From Pyralis farinalis (taxonomy: Eukaryota; Arthropoda; Insecta; Lepidoptera; Pyralidae): a stretch of 64,000 nt of DNA. Positions 30,326 to 41,179 of the stretch are shown here, piece after piece. Position 1 is the first letter of the stretch. Each line of letters opens with the position of its first letter. The position numbers and the translations under genes are program-made. The stretch lies in NCBI GenBank assembly GCA_947507595.1, contig OX382270.1, positions 8,634,054 through 8,698,053 of the forward strand, given 5' to 3'. Below the pieces are notes generated by a model. That model searched no databases. It had not been told where the DNA came from and worked only from the letters and a program-made list of their open reading frames with translations.

Positions 30326-30854
30326 TATATATACAAATGGTTTATTTTAGCACCTTTTCTTTTACTTTGTGCAATCTCGTTTCTTGATATCTCGTTACGT
30401 CAATAGAAAGTAATAAGGTTTTGAATGTAATTGAGAAGTGTAAATTATATGTCTAAACTCTAAACACATACACAGCATAAACGAGAGTACCTATTTAATC
30501 ATTGAATTGAATTATAAGATTGATTGTTTTACAATTCTAAGGAACCGCAGGCGTTAGTATTGGGTTTAATTATTAACTTGATGCCTCCATGCGTACCTAC
30601 CGTAAAAAATGGTCTTAACTGACAGACAAACACACACACAGCAAGACAAATATATAGACGGGGAACGAAATGATCCTAAAGCATTCCGTTTTATTACCGT
30701 TTGCCGTACGGAAAACTAAAAATAAAATTTGACTCCATACAAGTCACAGTCGCTGTTTGTTACAGTACAAAGATGTATGTATGTGACTCGATGTGAAGGA
30801 AGTCGATTTCTGACTTCTGTTACGTGATTTTCAAGCACTATCTTAGTTCTATCT
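30326..30854. other. Repeat-E remnant at 30640-30727, otherwise no feature
   Basis: GACGGGGAACGAAATGATCC, ATTCCGTTTTATTACC and TGCCGTACGGAAAACTAAA form a decayed reverse-oriented repeat-E end. The remainder is AT-rich without recognisable features. Confidence 0.4.
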
Positions 30855-31112
30855 ATTTATCTATAACTTCACACCAATCCCCATGCGGGGTAGGCAGAAA
30901 GTCCGCCACAAAACGCCATTCTCGCTCGCTTCTTTATTTTTCTTAGCTCTTCTCATGCACGCTCACATGTTTCTAAGGTCCTGACATCGCCTTCTGATAA
31001 AACAATTGAACAATTTAGTTGCGGTAAGGGAATTGACCTGCCTCGGCTCCTACATCCTTCCCCTTTCGTATTGTAGCTGTTTCATTATTCTTATCCCGTA
31101 TTCTTTAACAAC
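30855..31112 (-). mobile_element. LINE-L 3' fragment
   Basis: It has the tail CTATCTATTTATCTATAACT, the terminal TGCGGGGTAGGCAGAAAG, CTTCTCATGCACGCTCAC, CTTCTGATAAAACAATTG and CCTGCCTCGGCTCCTAC. It ends at TTATCCCGTATTC. The frame is disrupted by small indels. Confidence 0.75.
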
Positions 31113-31652
31113 TCATTGAAAGGATGTTGTGAACTTGCGAGTGACAGATGTTAGATTCTGAAGAATTTTTGTGTTGAATTGCAAACGTTTATAGAATTTT
31201 TTATACAACGTCAGCAGGCATATAATCATACAGACCACGGCTACGAACGCTTGCAATACATTAAGTAAAATTCGCGCTGCTGCTAACACAAAAACTCCTT
31301 GTGACCTTATTGGTAACCTCACTCACTCGCAGGAACACAACAATCCACTAGGGAGTTGTTATTTGGTTGCGTTTTCTGTCAGACGGTGGTATTTCCCCAG
31401 ACGGGCTACTTTAATAATACTTTAATATCTCTTTGAAAAACACACAGACAAATACTAACAGACATGTTCATATTGTTCATATAAACAAATGTTTGTCAAA
31501 AATGTGTGGAAATTGAACCCACGAGGTTTGGTGTTAAAGTAGCGTTACTACTAACTACTGCGCTACCGAGCACCGCCGAGGCTATGGTAAACTATACATC
31601 AGTTGGATCATATGGTTATTTGCGTCTCGACATTGTACAAAAAATCTTCACA
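31105..31652. mobile_element. SINE-A (plus) interrupted by a second SINE-A (minus)
   Basis: The plus-strand SINE-A occupies 31105-31195 (AACAACTCATTGAAAGGATG to TTGCAAACGTTTATAG) and resumes at 31573-31652 (AGGCTATGGTAAACTATACA to CGACATTGTACAAAAAAT). Between them, 31196-31575, sits a full reverse-oriented SINE-A with tail TTTTTTATACAACGTCAGC and head GGTAGCGCAGTAGTTAG plus a B box GTGGGTTCAATTTCC. One family member inserted into another of the same family, in opposite orientation. The junctions sit exactly in the conserved TATAGGCTACGG stretch of the host copy. Confidence 0.8.
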
Positions 31653-31978
31653 AATCACAGAGCGCAGTTGCTAATGAGAAAGCAACACTTTGACTCAATT
31701 ATAAGTAAGTTTATATGACTACGTATACGTTTTAATTAATTAAATATGTATATAAATAGCGTTATTATGAATTCAAATTACTTCTATACGTAACCAAAGC
31801 TGAGTATTAACTTACATAACAAAGAAGTGCATAAAATGAGCATTAGAATAGCTTATTTTAAATCGTTCTATTTCGTGCGTTCACGTTTGTGACTTATTTT
31901 AAATCGTTTGCATACGTAAATTAAGTAGAGATGGTTTATTTCAGTATAGTGCTCTTCCGTTAATCATGCTTGGAACTC
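31653..31978. other. No recognised feature
   Basis: AT-rich stretch between SINE copies; no repeat family or ORF. Confidence 0.4.
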
Positions 31979-32329
31979 TTTTTTTATACACCGTAGGCAT
32001 ACAAGCATGTAGCTCATCTGATAGATAGCCTACAAACTCTTGCAAAATATGGGAAATGCAAAGCGCGAGCAAAACAATTTACCACCCCATTTTATGGAGC
32101 GTACCGATAACCTCGCATACCGGCAAGGACACAATAATCTTCTAGGGAGTTGTTATTTGGTTGCGGTTTTCTGTGAGGAGGAGGCATTTCCCCATTCAGG
32201 GTTCTTTGACACGCCTTATATCTTTTAAAAATACCCAAACCAAGACAAGCACACATGATCATGCACGCAAATGTTTGTCATGTATGGAATTCAAACCCTT
32301 GGTGTAAAAGTCGCAATGCTAACAACCCC
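31979..32329 (-). mobile_element. SINE-A, diverged
   Basis: Tail TCTTTTTTTATACACCGTAGG; body AATCTTCTAGGGAGTTG, GGTTGCGGTTTTCTGTGAGG and CCCCATTCAGGG. The head is strongly decayed (B box replaced by AAGGGTTTGAATTCC on the minus strand). A 62-codon frame inside is not a gene. Confidence 0.7.
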
Positions 32330-32997
32330 ATATTATTATTCACTATTATTTTACATACTAACACGTCGTTGGTGTTACAATATACCTTATTGTAATACCA
32401 ACGACTATACATCATTAAAATAGCAACACTAGCATGTATCGATAATAGGGTACTTAAATTTATTTTAATGGCAACACCGGAATACAGTGTAGTAGTGGGA
32501 TGGCTCTAATGGGGAGAAGGATAAACAATTTAAGACCATTGAGGTTTTCATTTCGTTTGCTTGTATAACTTCCTGACATTGTGTAAAAAATATAAACGTG
32601 TATCTGTAAAACCTAGTTGTAAACAACCTATCTAATGACAAATAAACAACCCGCCTGTTGGAAGTCGGTGAGTAGCCTACAGGGTAGCGTTTAGGAGTTC
32701 TCTCGAGCACGTTGGCACCCCAGTTGCAAATATAGCAACTAATCAGCTTCCTGATGGGGTTACATACCTGGGGGGATATAATATAGTAGCAGGAAGTTCT
32801 AACAACCGGGTAGTGGTCTTCTGCAAGTCAGAGGTGTTTGCCAAATTAATTGGCTATGAATATAGTTGCCCCCTCCCTGTATTTCGCTGGAGCTTTAAGC
32901 CTGACACAAACGTAGCTATAATATATCGTAAAATAACATGCTAGCGCGCTATTAATATATGGCGCAAGGTCAGTGCTTATCTTGTTTCATTTCTTTT
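32330..32997. other. No gene; unnamed repeat-like block at 32660-32860
   Basis: The block GGAAGTCGGTGAGTAGCC, AGTTCTCTCGAGCACG, TTGGCACCCCAGTTGC and AACAACCGGGTAGTGGTC is less AT-rich than its surroundings and has a repeat-like look, but I do not find another copy in the window. Two SINE-tail scraps may lie near 32545-32600. Confidence 0.35.
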
Positions 32998-33210
32998 GTA
33001 CAAATTCGGGAGGCATAAAAGCATAAAAGAATTGTATGCCTTTATGCCTAATGTAAATCGGTAACCATAGCCAATGAACGCTTACAAAACATCCAGTATA
33101 ACTCGCGCGATGCCACCTCCGCTAGTAACAGGTCCTTGGGAGCTTACTGGTAACTTCACGCACGAAAACAACAACCCTCTAGGGAGTTGTTATGTGGCTT
33201 CAGTGTATTC
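32998..33210 (-). mobile_element. SINE-A body fragment
   Basis: It has TTTTGTACAAATTCGGGAGG, AACCATAGCCAATGAACGC, CGCGCGATGCCACCTCCGC and AACCCTCTAGGGAGTTG. A short local duplication of AGCATAAAAG-type sequence lies at 33010-33050. The head is absent. Confidence 0.7.
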
Positions 33211-33250
33211 CATAAATACAGAGTAAGACGGCATATTATCTTATGATATA

Positions 33251-33576
33251 CTAGCTATGCCCGCGACTTCGTCCGCGTGGAATAGTTATTTTTTTATTAT
33301 TTATTTATATTAATGAAAATAAATAAAATTTCTAAAACAAAAGTAGCCTAAGTTACTCCTTATTACATCAGATAGCGACACACACACACATAGTGAAAGT
33401 CCCGTCAAAATCGGCCCAGCCCTTTCTGAGATTACCCGGAACAAACAGACAGACAGACAAAAATTGTAAAAAAAAAATATTATGGTATATGTACCGTGTA
33501 TACATCCATATGCAATTAGTAAAGCGGTTATTTTAATATTACACACAGACACTCCAATTTTATTTATCTGTATAGA
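33251..33576 (-). mobile_element. Helitron-J, complete 326 bp (reference copy)
   Basis: On the minus strand it begins A|TCTATACAGATAAATAAAA and ends CGGGCATAGCTAG|T, with a host A before it and a host T after it, the exact Helitron insertion signature. It holds GGAGTGTCTGTGTGTAAT, TGTTCCGGGTAATCTCAG, GGCTGGGCCGATTTTGACGG and TTACTTAGGCTACTTTTG-like blocks. It is non-coding and would depend on an autonomous Helitron's Rep/helicase protein, which is not in this window. Confidence 0.85.
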
Positions 33577-33751
33577 TTATAGCTACCTCTATGGTGGGCA
33601 TTATTTTCGTTGCGGTTGGTTTATACCTTACGACTGTGAGACACGTTATACCCTAAACAATAGGCCAAGTGCGAATCGGACTTGGTCATAGAGTGCACCG
33701 TAGCACCATATATTATTTAACTCTACATCTTGTTTTAAAATAGTTGAACAG

Positions 33752-34066
33752 TATAGACCAGTGGATAAATAACCTTATAAGCCTATTGATCAACTGGTCC
33801 TGGGTTCGAATCCTAATATGGACCACTAAATACGTGATATCGTATTTATGCACATATTTAAATTTATCACATCCTCGGCGGTGAAGGAAAACATCGTGTG
33901 GAAGCCCAAGAAATTATATTTGGAAAGACGTGCGACCTATCTTAAGAAAATTCTGGTCTAGATTAGAGGTCTAATGGCAGTCGCTCCATGTAAAAATCTG
34001 TATCTTAGCCAAATCCTTAGGCCTAAGTGGCGGTCCCCGCCAATCATAACGCTAGGAATAAGGTTG
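33752..34066 (+). mobile_element. SINE-D, near full length
   Basis: A decayed A box CAGTGGATAAATAACC is followed by a perfect B box TGGGTTCGAATCCTAA at 33804-33819. The body has CCTCGGCGGTGAAGGAAAAC, AAGAAATTATATTTGG, AATGGCAGTCGCTCCATG and TAGGCCTAAGTGGCGG. The 3' end is ATAACGCTAGG. Confidence 0.8.
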
Positions 34067-34615
34067 TTTTAAAATAATTAAAATAAGTGCGTGAAACATT
34101 TTCACTCTTCTTTATTTTTGGTACCATTTAGTTTTTAACGTAATAATTTTTTTATTATTTGTTGGCAGTCATAGTAAACATACTCTGTTAAAACATAAAG
34201 TATCTCCTATAAGGTTCAAACACATAGACGGACAGCTAACGGAGTTTTATAATAGATATTTTGCTAAAATATTTCAAAATGAATACATTTCATTTTTGAA
34301 ATATTTTGGCAAATTTTCTAGTTACGTTCAAAGCTTGACCCCCGTCGTTCTCACTTCCCGTTATTCCCACGGTAGTGAGGTACACCATTAGGCTTACTAG
34401 CCCACTAGCTATTGTTGATGTTATTACTAACGCTCGCTTTATAATTTTCTTTGAAGTTGATGTATTGTTAAAGTGACAACTCTTTCATTCTGACATAAAA
34501 AACAGTGAGATAAAGAAAAAATAACGGTAGGAAACAAATGAAGAAATAGAAGTATGAAAGAAATGTGAGAAATATATTTTAATTAGGAATTCTAAGCAGA
34601 AAGATATTGATGTTC
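34067..34615. other. No gene; AT-rich
   Basis: Apart from the hairpin at 34260-34313 I see no repeat family, ORF or signal. A patch near 34330-34400 (GACCCCCGTCGTTCTC) is less AT-rich. Confidence 0.4.
34260..34313. repeat. Imperfect hairpin, about 24-bp arms
   Basis: TTTGCTAAAATATTTCAAAA (from 34260) pairs with TTTTGAAATATTTTGGCAAA (to 34313), with one G:T-type mismatch and one bulged base, around a loop of roughly 5 nt. The surrounding GACGGACAGCTAACGGAG suggests it may sit inside a decayed repeat-E element. Confidence 0.65.
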
Positions 34616-35064
34616 ACATTTCTTCTTCGCGTTATCGGGTTTCCTAATACATTACAATTGGCGGGGTACGCTACCTAAGCCTAAGGATCTGGTGAAGATA
34701 CTGATTTTTACTTGGAACGATTGTCGTCAGGCCTCCACAGTCTAGAAAGTAAATTAGACCTTTCTTAGGTTTTCACGACGTTTTCCTTCACCGCTGACCT
34801 AGCAATAATTACAATAATTACAAAAAATAATGTATATAAATCCGAAAACACGAAACAAGTAGTACATTTTTTTTTAATGTAGTTGTCAAAATGTCCCTAT
34901 CGCGCCTGATGGAAATTTAATAAGAACCAGATGTGAGAACTGCCTTCACAGTGATTAGCGCTGTGCTGGCTGACCCCCCTTTGACGGCCCTGACATGTCA
35001 GCGATCGAACTAGGGACCAGTTGGTCAATGGGGCGGTTCTTTATCCACTGGGCCATCACTGCTC
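34616..35064 (-). mobile_element. SINE-D carrying a small insertion
   Basis: Body at left: TCTTCGCGTTATCGGG, GGCGGGGTACGCTACC and TCGTCAGGCCTCCACAG. The head at right reads GAGCAGTGATGGCCCAGTGG (A box, minus strand). About 125 bp at roughly 34869-34993 interrupts it, beginning with TTTTTTTTTTAATG and containing GTCCCTATCGCGCCTGATGG and TGCTGGCTGACCCCCC. ACAT lies on both sides of the insert, a possible short target duplication. The insert looks like a retroelement with a poly(A) end on the minus strand; its family is unknown. Confidence 0.7.
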
Positions 35065-35678
35065 GATCAATGTTCACACTATTTGCTAAGTCGGCAACTT
35101 AATAGACAAGGACACATGGTTTGGGACAATAAGAGAAGTGTTAAAAATAAAAAAAAACGGGTTGCACTCCGGGAGTGCCGGCAGAAGTGAAAACATGAAC
35201 ATTAACGTTGTGCATTTTTGAATATTTTGGAATGGTTAGGGAATAATTTCGCACGAATTGGTTTATTTATCAGTATAAAAGTACTATCTCGAGTCATCAA
35301 CAGTCACCATCCATGGATACGCGTAGCAGGCTGTGGTACAAACGTCAAACACACACGCACACTCGCGCAAGCGCCCTGCGCCGCTTCAATCAAACAGCGA
35401 TGTTGATAAACTACATTGAACGAAACGCGTAACCGCCAACAATTTCATGGCGCTTACAACGTTTTGGTCGCGAGAAAATAATGCCCTATGAACGATCTAG
35501 CGCTTCATGTTTAGAGGTAACTAATGTTTTAGAGCTGCAGCGAACTTAAGTTCTAATTCTGACCAAAATCTTACGGTCAGGGTCACGTGTCCTGACGCGA
35601 GTTTAACATTTTTTAGTCACCCAAAAAGTGCACAATGCCGCTAAAGAAGTTTTCACTTCAAAAATTATTACACATTTT
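35065..35678. other. Repeat-free stretch with a TATA-box core-promoter candidate
   Basis: I recognise no repeat here. The portion 35300-35480 is richer in CpG (ACTCGCGCAAGCGCCCTGCG). See the separate core-promoter entry at 35274-35306. A 62-codon frame at 35218-35406 overlaps but has no family resemblance. Confidence 0.35.
35274..35306 (+). promoter_or_regulatory. TATA-type core promoter candidate
   Basis: TATAAAA at 35274-35280 is followed about 30 bp later by ATCAACAGTCACCA, which loosely fits an arthropod initiator centred near 35306. The spacing is right, but the initiator is not a strict TCAKTY match and no downstream exon or donor can be assigned. Confidence 0.25.
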
Positions 35679-36073
35679 GACGAGCTCGGTGGCGTCGTGG
35701 ACAATAACGCGACTTTGACACCAACACTCGTGGGTTCGTTTCCCATATAGGACAAACATTTGTGTGCATGAACATGTCTGTATGTCTTGGTGTGGGTGTC
35801 ATTAAGAGAGGTAGCGCGTATCAAAGCAGCCCGTCTGGGGAAGTACCTCCACCTCATAGAAAACCGCGGCCAAATAACCAATCTCCCTGGAGGATTGTTG
35901 TGTTCCTGCGTGTGAATGAGGTCACCAGTAAGCTCCTGAGGAATTGTTGTGTTAGTAGCAAAGGTTGCATCGCGCGAGTGATACTTAATGTGTTGGCAGC
36001 ATTCAAAGGCTACGGTATTCACTTCACATCAGGTAGACCCTATGCTTCTATGCCTCCGGGCATTGTATAAAAA
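35679..36073 (+). mobile_element. SINE-A, full length
   Basis: Head GACGAGCTCGGTGGCGTCG with B box TGGGTTCGTTTCCCA. All body blocks are in order: AGCCCGTCTGGGGAAGTACC, TCTCCCTGGAGGATTGTTG, GGTCACCAGTAAGCTCC, CGCGCGAGTGATACTTAA. Tail GGCATTGTATAAAAACAC. The host site lies in repeat-poor DNA. Confidence 0.85.
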
Positions 36074-37469
36074 CACATGCTATAATATATTCGCTCTACA
36101 CTGGTTCTAAAACATATCAAGTTGTTTCCAGTACCTGTCAGCATCCAAATAAGGGTATCATTTTGTGATCACAATATTCGCTTGATTGTTAATGCTGCGT
36201 GACTGTATATTGACTCGCGTTCGCGCTTACAGCTACCATATATGTTTGTCTGACCAGTGGTTAAAACTGTCGAAACTGTCTGACTACTGAGATAACATCT
36301 TCTAATAGTTACCCAAGTAAGATGCATATAATTTTGCTTTTATACTATAAATGTAACAGTCACAGTTTAAGGTTATTTAGCAGAGGCACGATATTATATA
36401 TCTATCAATGGGTGACGTGCTCTCCAACATTATTCCGAATTAAATATAAAAAAAAAACGCTTTATACTTTAAGGATTTTGGGTAGCAGTTTATACATTTT
36501 TGCCACCTATTGCCCGTCAAAGCTACCATGAGCCAAACTTCATATTAGCCCCTCGTTCCTACCTGTGTTCCTTATTCCTAACTTTGAACTTTTATAAAAT
36601 AACGAAGGTTTTGTACATCTATTTTAAATTACACAAGTTTCTTGCTCGTCCAGTACATGAATGCTGGTGTAATTACCCTGTAACACCAGGTAATTGAGCC
36701 TCGAGCCTCGGATAAGAATCTGTCCTGACTTTTATTTTTTCCTCGCATTCAACGTGACCAGAAAAATACTGTTGAAAGAAGAACCTCAATGCTACTTTGA
36801 CTACACTGACTTGATTGATTTCCACATAGGACAAATATTTGTATTGATTAACATGTAGGTATGTATATAATTAATGTGCAATTTGATCTAACCTGGTTTG
36901 TGTGCTTTCGCCACCAATTAGTTCAAACAAAAAAATAATAACACTTCTTAATAAACTCTTAACTATTAGGCTTGTTTTTCATCTTAGTGGCATGTAACAA
37001 TTTCATCTTCGTTTTATTTACAGATAAATTTTTCTTTATGAGACGTTCCATTGTTTATTCATGGATTATTCCGTTTTGGATTATTCTTTCAAAATAATTC
37101 CCGTGACGATTCTATGGCATTTTGGAGACGACGTTTTAATAAGTAAAAAGTAAGGAAATAAAAGTGAAAACCAGAACGCGACCAATAAGTGTCCCGCAAT
37201 AAACCACAGAATGAAAATGACAATGTAAAGTATTTTAACTACAAATGCTGCTGTAAATGTCAAATTGATAACGAGTGCATTATAATAGTCCTAATCAGGG
37301 TAGTAAGAGCACAAAACCATGACAAACTTTATGGGATTTGATTATCTTCTTTTTCTGATTTTAATTCGAATGTATATTTGCTATTAGTATAAATAAAACA
37401 AATAAATAAATAGTGTGGTATATTTACATAGTAATTGTCGCGTGCTGTGCAGTTCCAGACAAGCAGTTC
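36074..37469. other. No gene; decayed SINE-A head at 36783-36868
   Basis: ATGCTACTTTGACTACAC, GATTTCCACATAGGAC and AACATGTAGGTATG mark a nearly erased SINE-A head. TTTATTTACAG at 37012-37022 is a fair splice-acceptor match with no open frame after it. The rest is AT-rich with no feature. Confidence 0.35.
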
Positions 37470-37672
37470 CAACAACTTGAGAGTTTTCTACCGAGAACTC
37501 TCAAGTTGTAGAAAGAACCTATAGATTAAAGCATGTGTTTCTCCGTAAAAGGCGTGAAGAGGTATTTACAGGGTCGGCAATCCATCCCTGATGCTGCAAC
37601 TGTTCACAGGCTACGATAACTGCTTACCATTAGACACGTACGCTTGTTTTCTACCTTAGTGGTATAAAAGAA
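37470..37672 (+). repeat. Repeat-I copy
   Basis: It contains AACTTGAGAGTTTTCTACCG, GTAAAAGGCGTGAAGAGG, TACAGGGTCGGCAATCC, ACAGGCTACGATAACTGC and a tail CTACCTTAGTGGTATAAAAG. Arms GAACTCTCAAGTTG and CAACTTGAGAGTTTTC make a local inverted repeat near 37477-37511. Confidence 0.6.
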
Positions 37673-37877
37673 ACAGTGCATTCTAGTTTTAAATTAAGCC
37701 ATGCTTGTACGAGTATAATGAATACCAGATGACTAATGTAAAGGACTAACGTATGTTACGTCCTTTTTTATTGCAAAAATATATACATAGAATGTAAATA
37801 TGGATGGATATTATGAATAAGCTTAGAGATCGATAATAGGAACATATAAAATAAGGCACTATCTATGCGTTCTTTTT

Positions 37878-38303
37878 AGGGTTCCTTACTTCAAAAAGGA
37901 AAAACGGAACCCTCAAACCCTCGGTTCGTCTGTCAAGACCCTTTCTCTCAGGGACGGGTGGAGCTATCAAGCTGAAATTAATATTTAACACTCAGGTCTG
38001 CAACCCTTTCGAGCAGTGAAAAAATCAAACTTCTAAGTTAACGTAATCAAAAGTTACGGCTGTTTATGCCTCGATAATACGCATATTTAGACACTCGCAA
38101 GGGAATCAAAACTTTAGAGGGTACTTCTCGGTGACCTAGAATCATGAAATTTGGTAAAAAACAATGTCATGCACAAGTAAAGGAAAAAAATCCAAAAACA
38201 GTAAAATTGTAGATACATCACAAAAAAAAATATTTATTTTGAGATATTTTTTTAAGGAACCCTCAGTGTAGCGAGTCGGACTCGCACTTGACGGCTTTTT
38301 TTT
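37878..38303 (+). repeat. Repeat-E, subtype 1
   Basis: It begins AGGGTTCCTTACTTC and, after AAAAAGGAAAAACGGAACCC, forms an imperfect terminal hairpin. It ends with the palindrome GCGAGTCGGACTCGC and then ACTTGACGGCTTTTTTT. The interior (GGGTACTTCTCGGTGACC, CCTAGAATCATGAAATTTGG) differs wholly from the copies at 40300 and 55562, which share only the ends. I know these ends as very abundant in Lepidoptera but not their class. Confidence 0.7.
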
Positions 38304-39917
38304 AATTGGCTTGTTACGAGTTGCGTCTGAGTTGAGATGCACTTATTAGATTTAGATACAAATATTTTTTTACATGTTGTACCACTGCTATCACTCACTA
38401 TCTGCTATCACTCCTAGCTCTTCATATAAATTCGTGTTTATTTTGAAAACATCTTGCGATATTATCACTCGTATTTTCTCATTGTATTACTTACTTTCGA
38501 AGTCTCGCCTGACGTAATTTCCGAATTAGTGACCCGTGGTTTGGCAAAACACGCGTGAAAAGAGAGATTAGTAAATGAGGATAGTCGTGTAATTTGGATT
38601 TCTATGCTGCTTCTTTCCTCAAAACCTCGGAAATTTCCTCCTCAGTCTTTTACAAAAACCAGTTAGCTTTTTCCTTATTTTTATCACAGATTTGTAACGC
38701 CGCTGCAAATTGCGCCGTATCAAGAAAATCTCTTTTATTTTTTACTATTTTTTTACTTTTCTCTTGAAATAGCATCTTGTTGATTTATTCCTGACTATTT
38801 TCAAATAATATAATGTAATGTATTTATAAAATGATTTAACTTCAGTCTCGTTTCTTAAAACACTTGTTGAATAATATAGATATTATTAATCCTGATAAAC
38901 TACACTTCATTACAAGACTTCAATAAGGTTAGGTAGTTTGGTCCGAAATGCACAGTTTTATACTTTTTGCGTATCTATTATGATTTGAATTAATTATATA
39001 ATTTGAAACCGAAATGTACAACCATACATCTAACTAGCTAGATTCTATTTAAATGTACGGTTGTATAAATAAAAAATATAATATGTCATCAGAAAAATGA
39101 AAAATATCCTCCTTTTTAAGCAGGCCTGAAAATAAACCCTTTCGCTATTGCAAAATTACAAATAGTATAATTAAAGGTAAAATTGAAACTAATGAAGTAA
39201 GAAAAAGGTTTTTTGTCGAAAAAGAAGACATGTGTATTGGCGGGGAAAAGAAGCAAAGTAGGAAGGAAGGACACAGGGAAACAGATTAAAAATGAATAGA
39301 AGTATGAATAGTAGCAACAAAAAGATAACTGTAGGATTTAAGGATTTTAGGAATAGTGTGAGGATAAAGTATAAGAGTAAAGTTGGGAGGGAAATATGTC
39401 AAAAACCTATAAACGCAACAAAGTAGTAGCCACAACTAGTTTCTGTTAAATTCTGGCATGCAATGTAGGTGTATCATGAGCTAAGGTTGCACAACTATGC
39501 GAGATCTGTGAGATCGGCTTGTTTGAATCGTATGACCGTGACCCTTTGTCGTAATCAGCTGGAACGCGTTGATGTACTTTCCAAGACTTTAGACATTGTA
39601 ATGTATCGCGTTGTCTGCTACGAGTAGTATCGCATAAGGTTCTTTATTCTCTATAGTTAATTTTTAGTATTGAAAATTTAAAAATCTCGATCGTTATTAC
39701 GGCTTGAGCAGTCAGAACCCGTTATATACGTTTTCCCATACATTTCGCGGTCGTATTCGACCACCCGGGTTTCGAAGGGTTAAGTTACTTTACACTTCTT
39801 GTATTATTATTTATTTACTTTTTACTTACTTACAACTCATTTTACCATGCAACTTTTAATTCATTATATCAAAAAGCATGCGGCACGTAAATATTATAAT
39901 AGGCATAAAATGTGACA
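38304..39917. other. No gene; possible piggyBac-like end at 39730-39783
   Basis: Reading leftwards from 39783, TTAACCCTTCGAAACCCGGG then TGGTCGAATACGACCGCG resembles a terminus of a piggyBac-like element at its TTAA site. AACCCTTTCGC at 39136 could be the partner end, but the match is short. The segment 39180-39420 is purine-rich on the plus strand. No ORF is present. Confidence 0.3.
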
Positions 39918-40065
39918 GGTATTCTGGTCTTCTCTGGGTTGTGAAGGTCTGACGGCAGTCGCTCCATGTCAAAATCAGTGTCCTCGCCAAATTCTTAGGC
40001 TCAGGTAGAGGACCCCGGCAATTTTAATTGATTAGGAGACGGAATAACGCTATGAAGAAAATAAC
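39918..40065 (+). mobile_element. SINE-D 3' fragment
   Basis: It retains TCTGGGTTGTGAAGGTCTG, ACGGCAGTCGCTCCATG, TCCTCGCCAAATTCTTAGG and GATTAGGAGACGGAATAACG. The head is missing. Confidence 0.7.
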
Positions 40066-40299
40066 CCTTTTCTAAACATCAGCTACTGGTTAGCTCAAGC
40101 AGAGCTTCAAGTTTCTTGTCATAGACGATAGACTTCCATTCCGTAAAATCCTATATTTATAGCTCTCTATAGATCCCTGACCTATTTCAAATCTTTTACA
40201 GCGCAAGCGGCACGATTCTGGAATGCATTCCCAAAGGCGATGGCGCAATCACTTAGCTGTCATGGCGACGGTACGAGTAAATTATTAAAAACAAAAGAA

Positions 40300-40732
40300 A
40301 ACCGGCCAAGTGCGAGTCGGACTCGCGCACGAAGGGTTCCGTACCATTATCTATAAAAACGGCAAAAACATCACGTTTGTTGTATGGGAATCCTCCTTAA
40401 ATGTTTGTTTTATTTTAATTTAATTATTTATTTTTAAAGTGAATATATAACTAAATATTCCGTAAATATTTCAAGCGTTGCCGTTATGAATATCGAGCAA
40501 AAAAAAATCAGGTTTGTTGTATGGGAGCCCCCTTAAATATTTATTTTATTCTGTTTTTTAGTATTTGTTGTTATAGCGGCACCAGAAATACATCATCTGT
40601 GAAAATTTCAACTGTCTAAATATCACGGTTCATGAGATACAGCCTGGTGACAGACGGACGGACGGACGGACAGCGGAGTCTCAGTAATAGGGTCCGTTTT
40701 ACCCTTTGGGTACGGAACCCTAAAAACTGCTT
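40300..40732 (-). repeat. Repeat-E, subtype 2, with internal duplication
   Basis: On the minus strand it starts AGGGTTCCGTACCCAAAGGG and then TAAAACGGACCC (terminal hairpin), has a (CCGT)n tract, AACCGTGATATTTAGACAG, and ends GCGAGTCCGACTCGC and ACTTGGCCGG. A block including TTTGTTGTATGGGA, CCTTAAAT and TTTATTTTA occurs twice (about 40377-40435 and 40513-40560), making this copy about 110 bp longer than the copy at 55562-55884. Confidence 0.75.
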
Positions 40733-40761
40733 TAGACCGCTGATTCATAACAATTTTTTAC

Positions 40762-40936
40762 GATAAAAAAATACAACGTCGCGAGGCACACAAACATACG
40801 ACCCACTTGATGTAAAGCGTAATCGTAGCCTATGAATGCGCGTTTCCTGACGATGTTTTCCTTCACCGCCGATCAAGTGATGATTACAAATATGCACGTA
40901 AATCCGAAAACACGTATTAGTGGTACATGGCCAGGA
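40762..40936 (-). mobile_element. SINE-A tail joined to a SINE-D head-side fragment
   Basis: 40762-40842 is a reverse SINE-A 3' end (AAATACAACGTCGCGAGGC, CCTATGAATGCGCG). From 40845 it switches to reverse SINE-D (GACGATGTTTTCCTTCACCG, AAATCCGAAAACACGTATTA) and stops at GGCCAGGATT, within the B box. The SINE-D head is cut off by the next repeat. Confidence 0.65.
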
Positions 40937-40947
40937 TTTTTCTATGT

Positions 40948-41080
40948 ATAATAAGTATGTATTTACAAAAAAAAAATGAATTTACGTATGTTTATCAGTT
41001 GTCTAGTGCCCATAACACAAGCTTCGCTTACTTTGGGGCTAGATGGCGCTGTGTAATTTGTCCGATAATATTTATTATTT
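40948..41080 (+). repeat. Body of the chimeric SINE family, headless
   Basis: It has ATGTATTTAC, TTACGTATGTTTATCAG, CAAGCTTCGCTTACTTTGG and CTAGATGGCGCTGTGTAAT. This is the reverse complement of the body at 4735-4850, about 90% alike, without a tRNA-like head. The GATGGCGCTGT motif also follows the palindrome at 9490. Confidence 0.75.
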
Positions 41081-41179
41081 GTCTTATTTCACGGGTTTTA
41101 ATCCCGGTCATTTGATAGGCGTGCGCGGGGATATAAATCCAACGCGTAGAGGCCCCTTCTAAAAGAATGATGTAATGTA

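Noticed and set aside
35603..36022. 139-codon frame on the minus strand
   Set aside because: It is antisense to a full-length SINE-A; similar frames recur antisense to other SINE-A copies.
37012..37022. Splice acceptor-like TTTATTTACAG
   Set aside because: No open frame or donor-bearing exon follows; such motifs are frequent by chance in AT-rich DNA.
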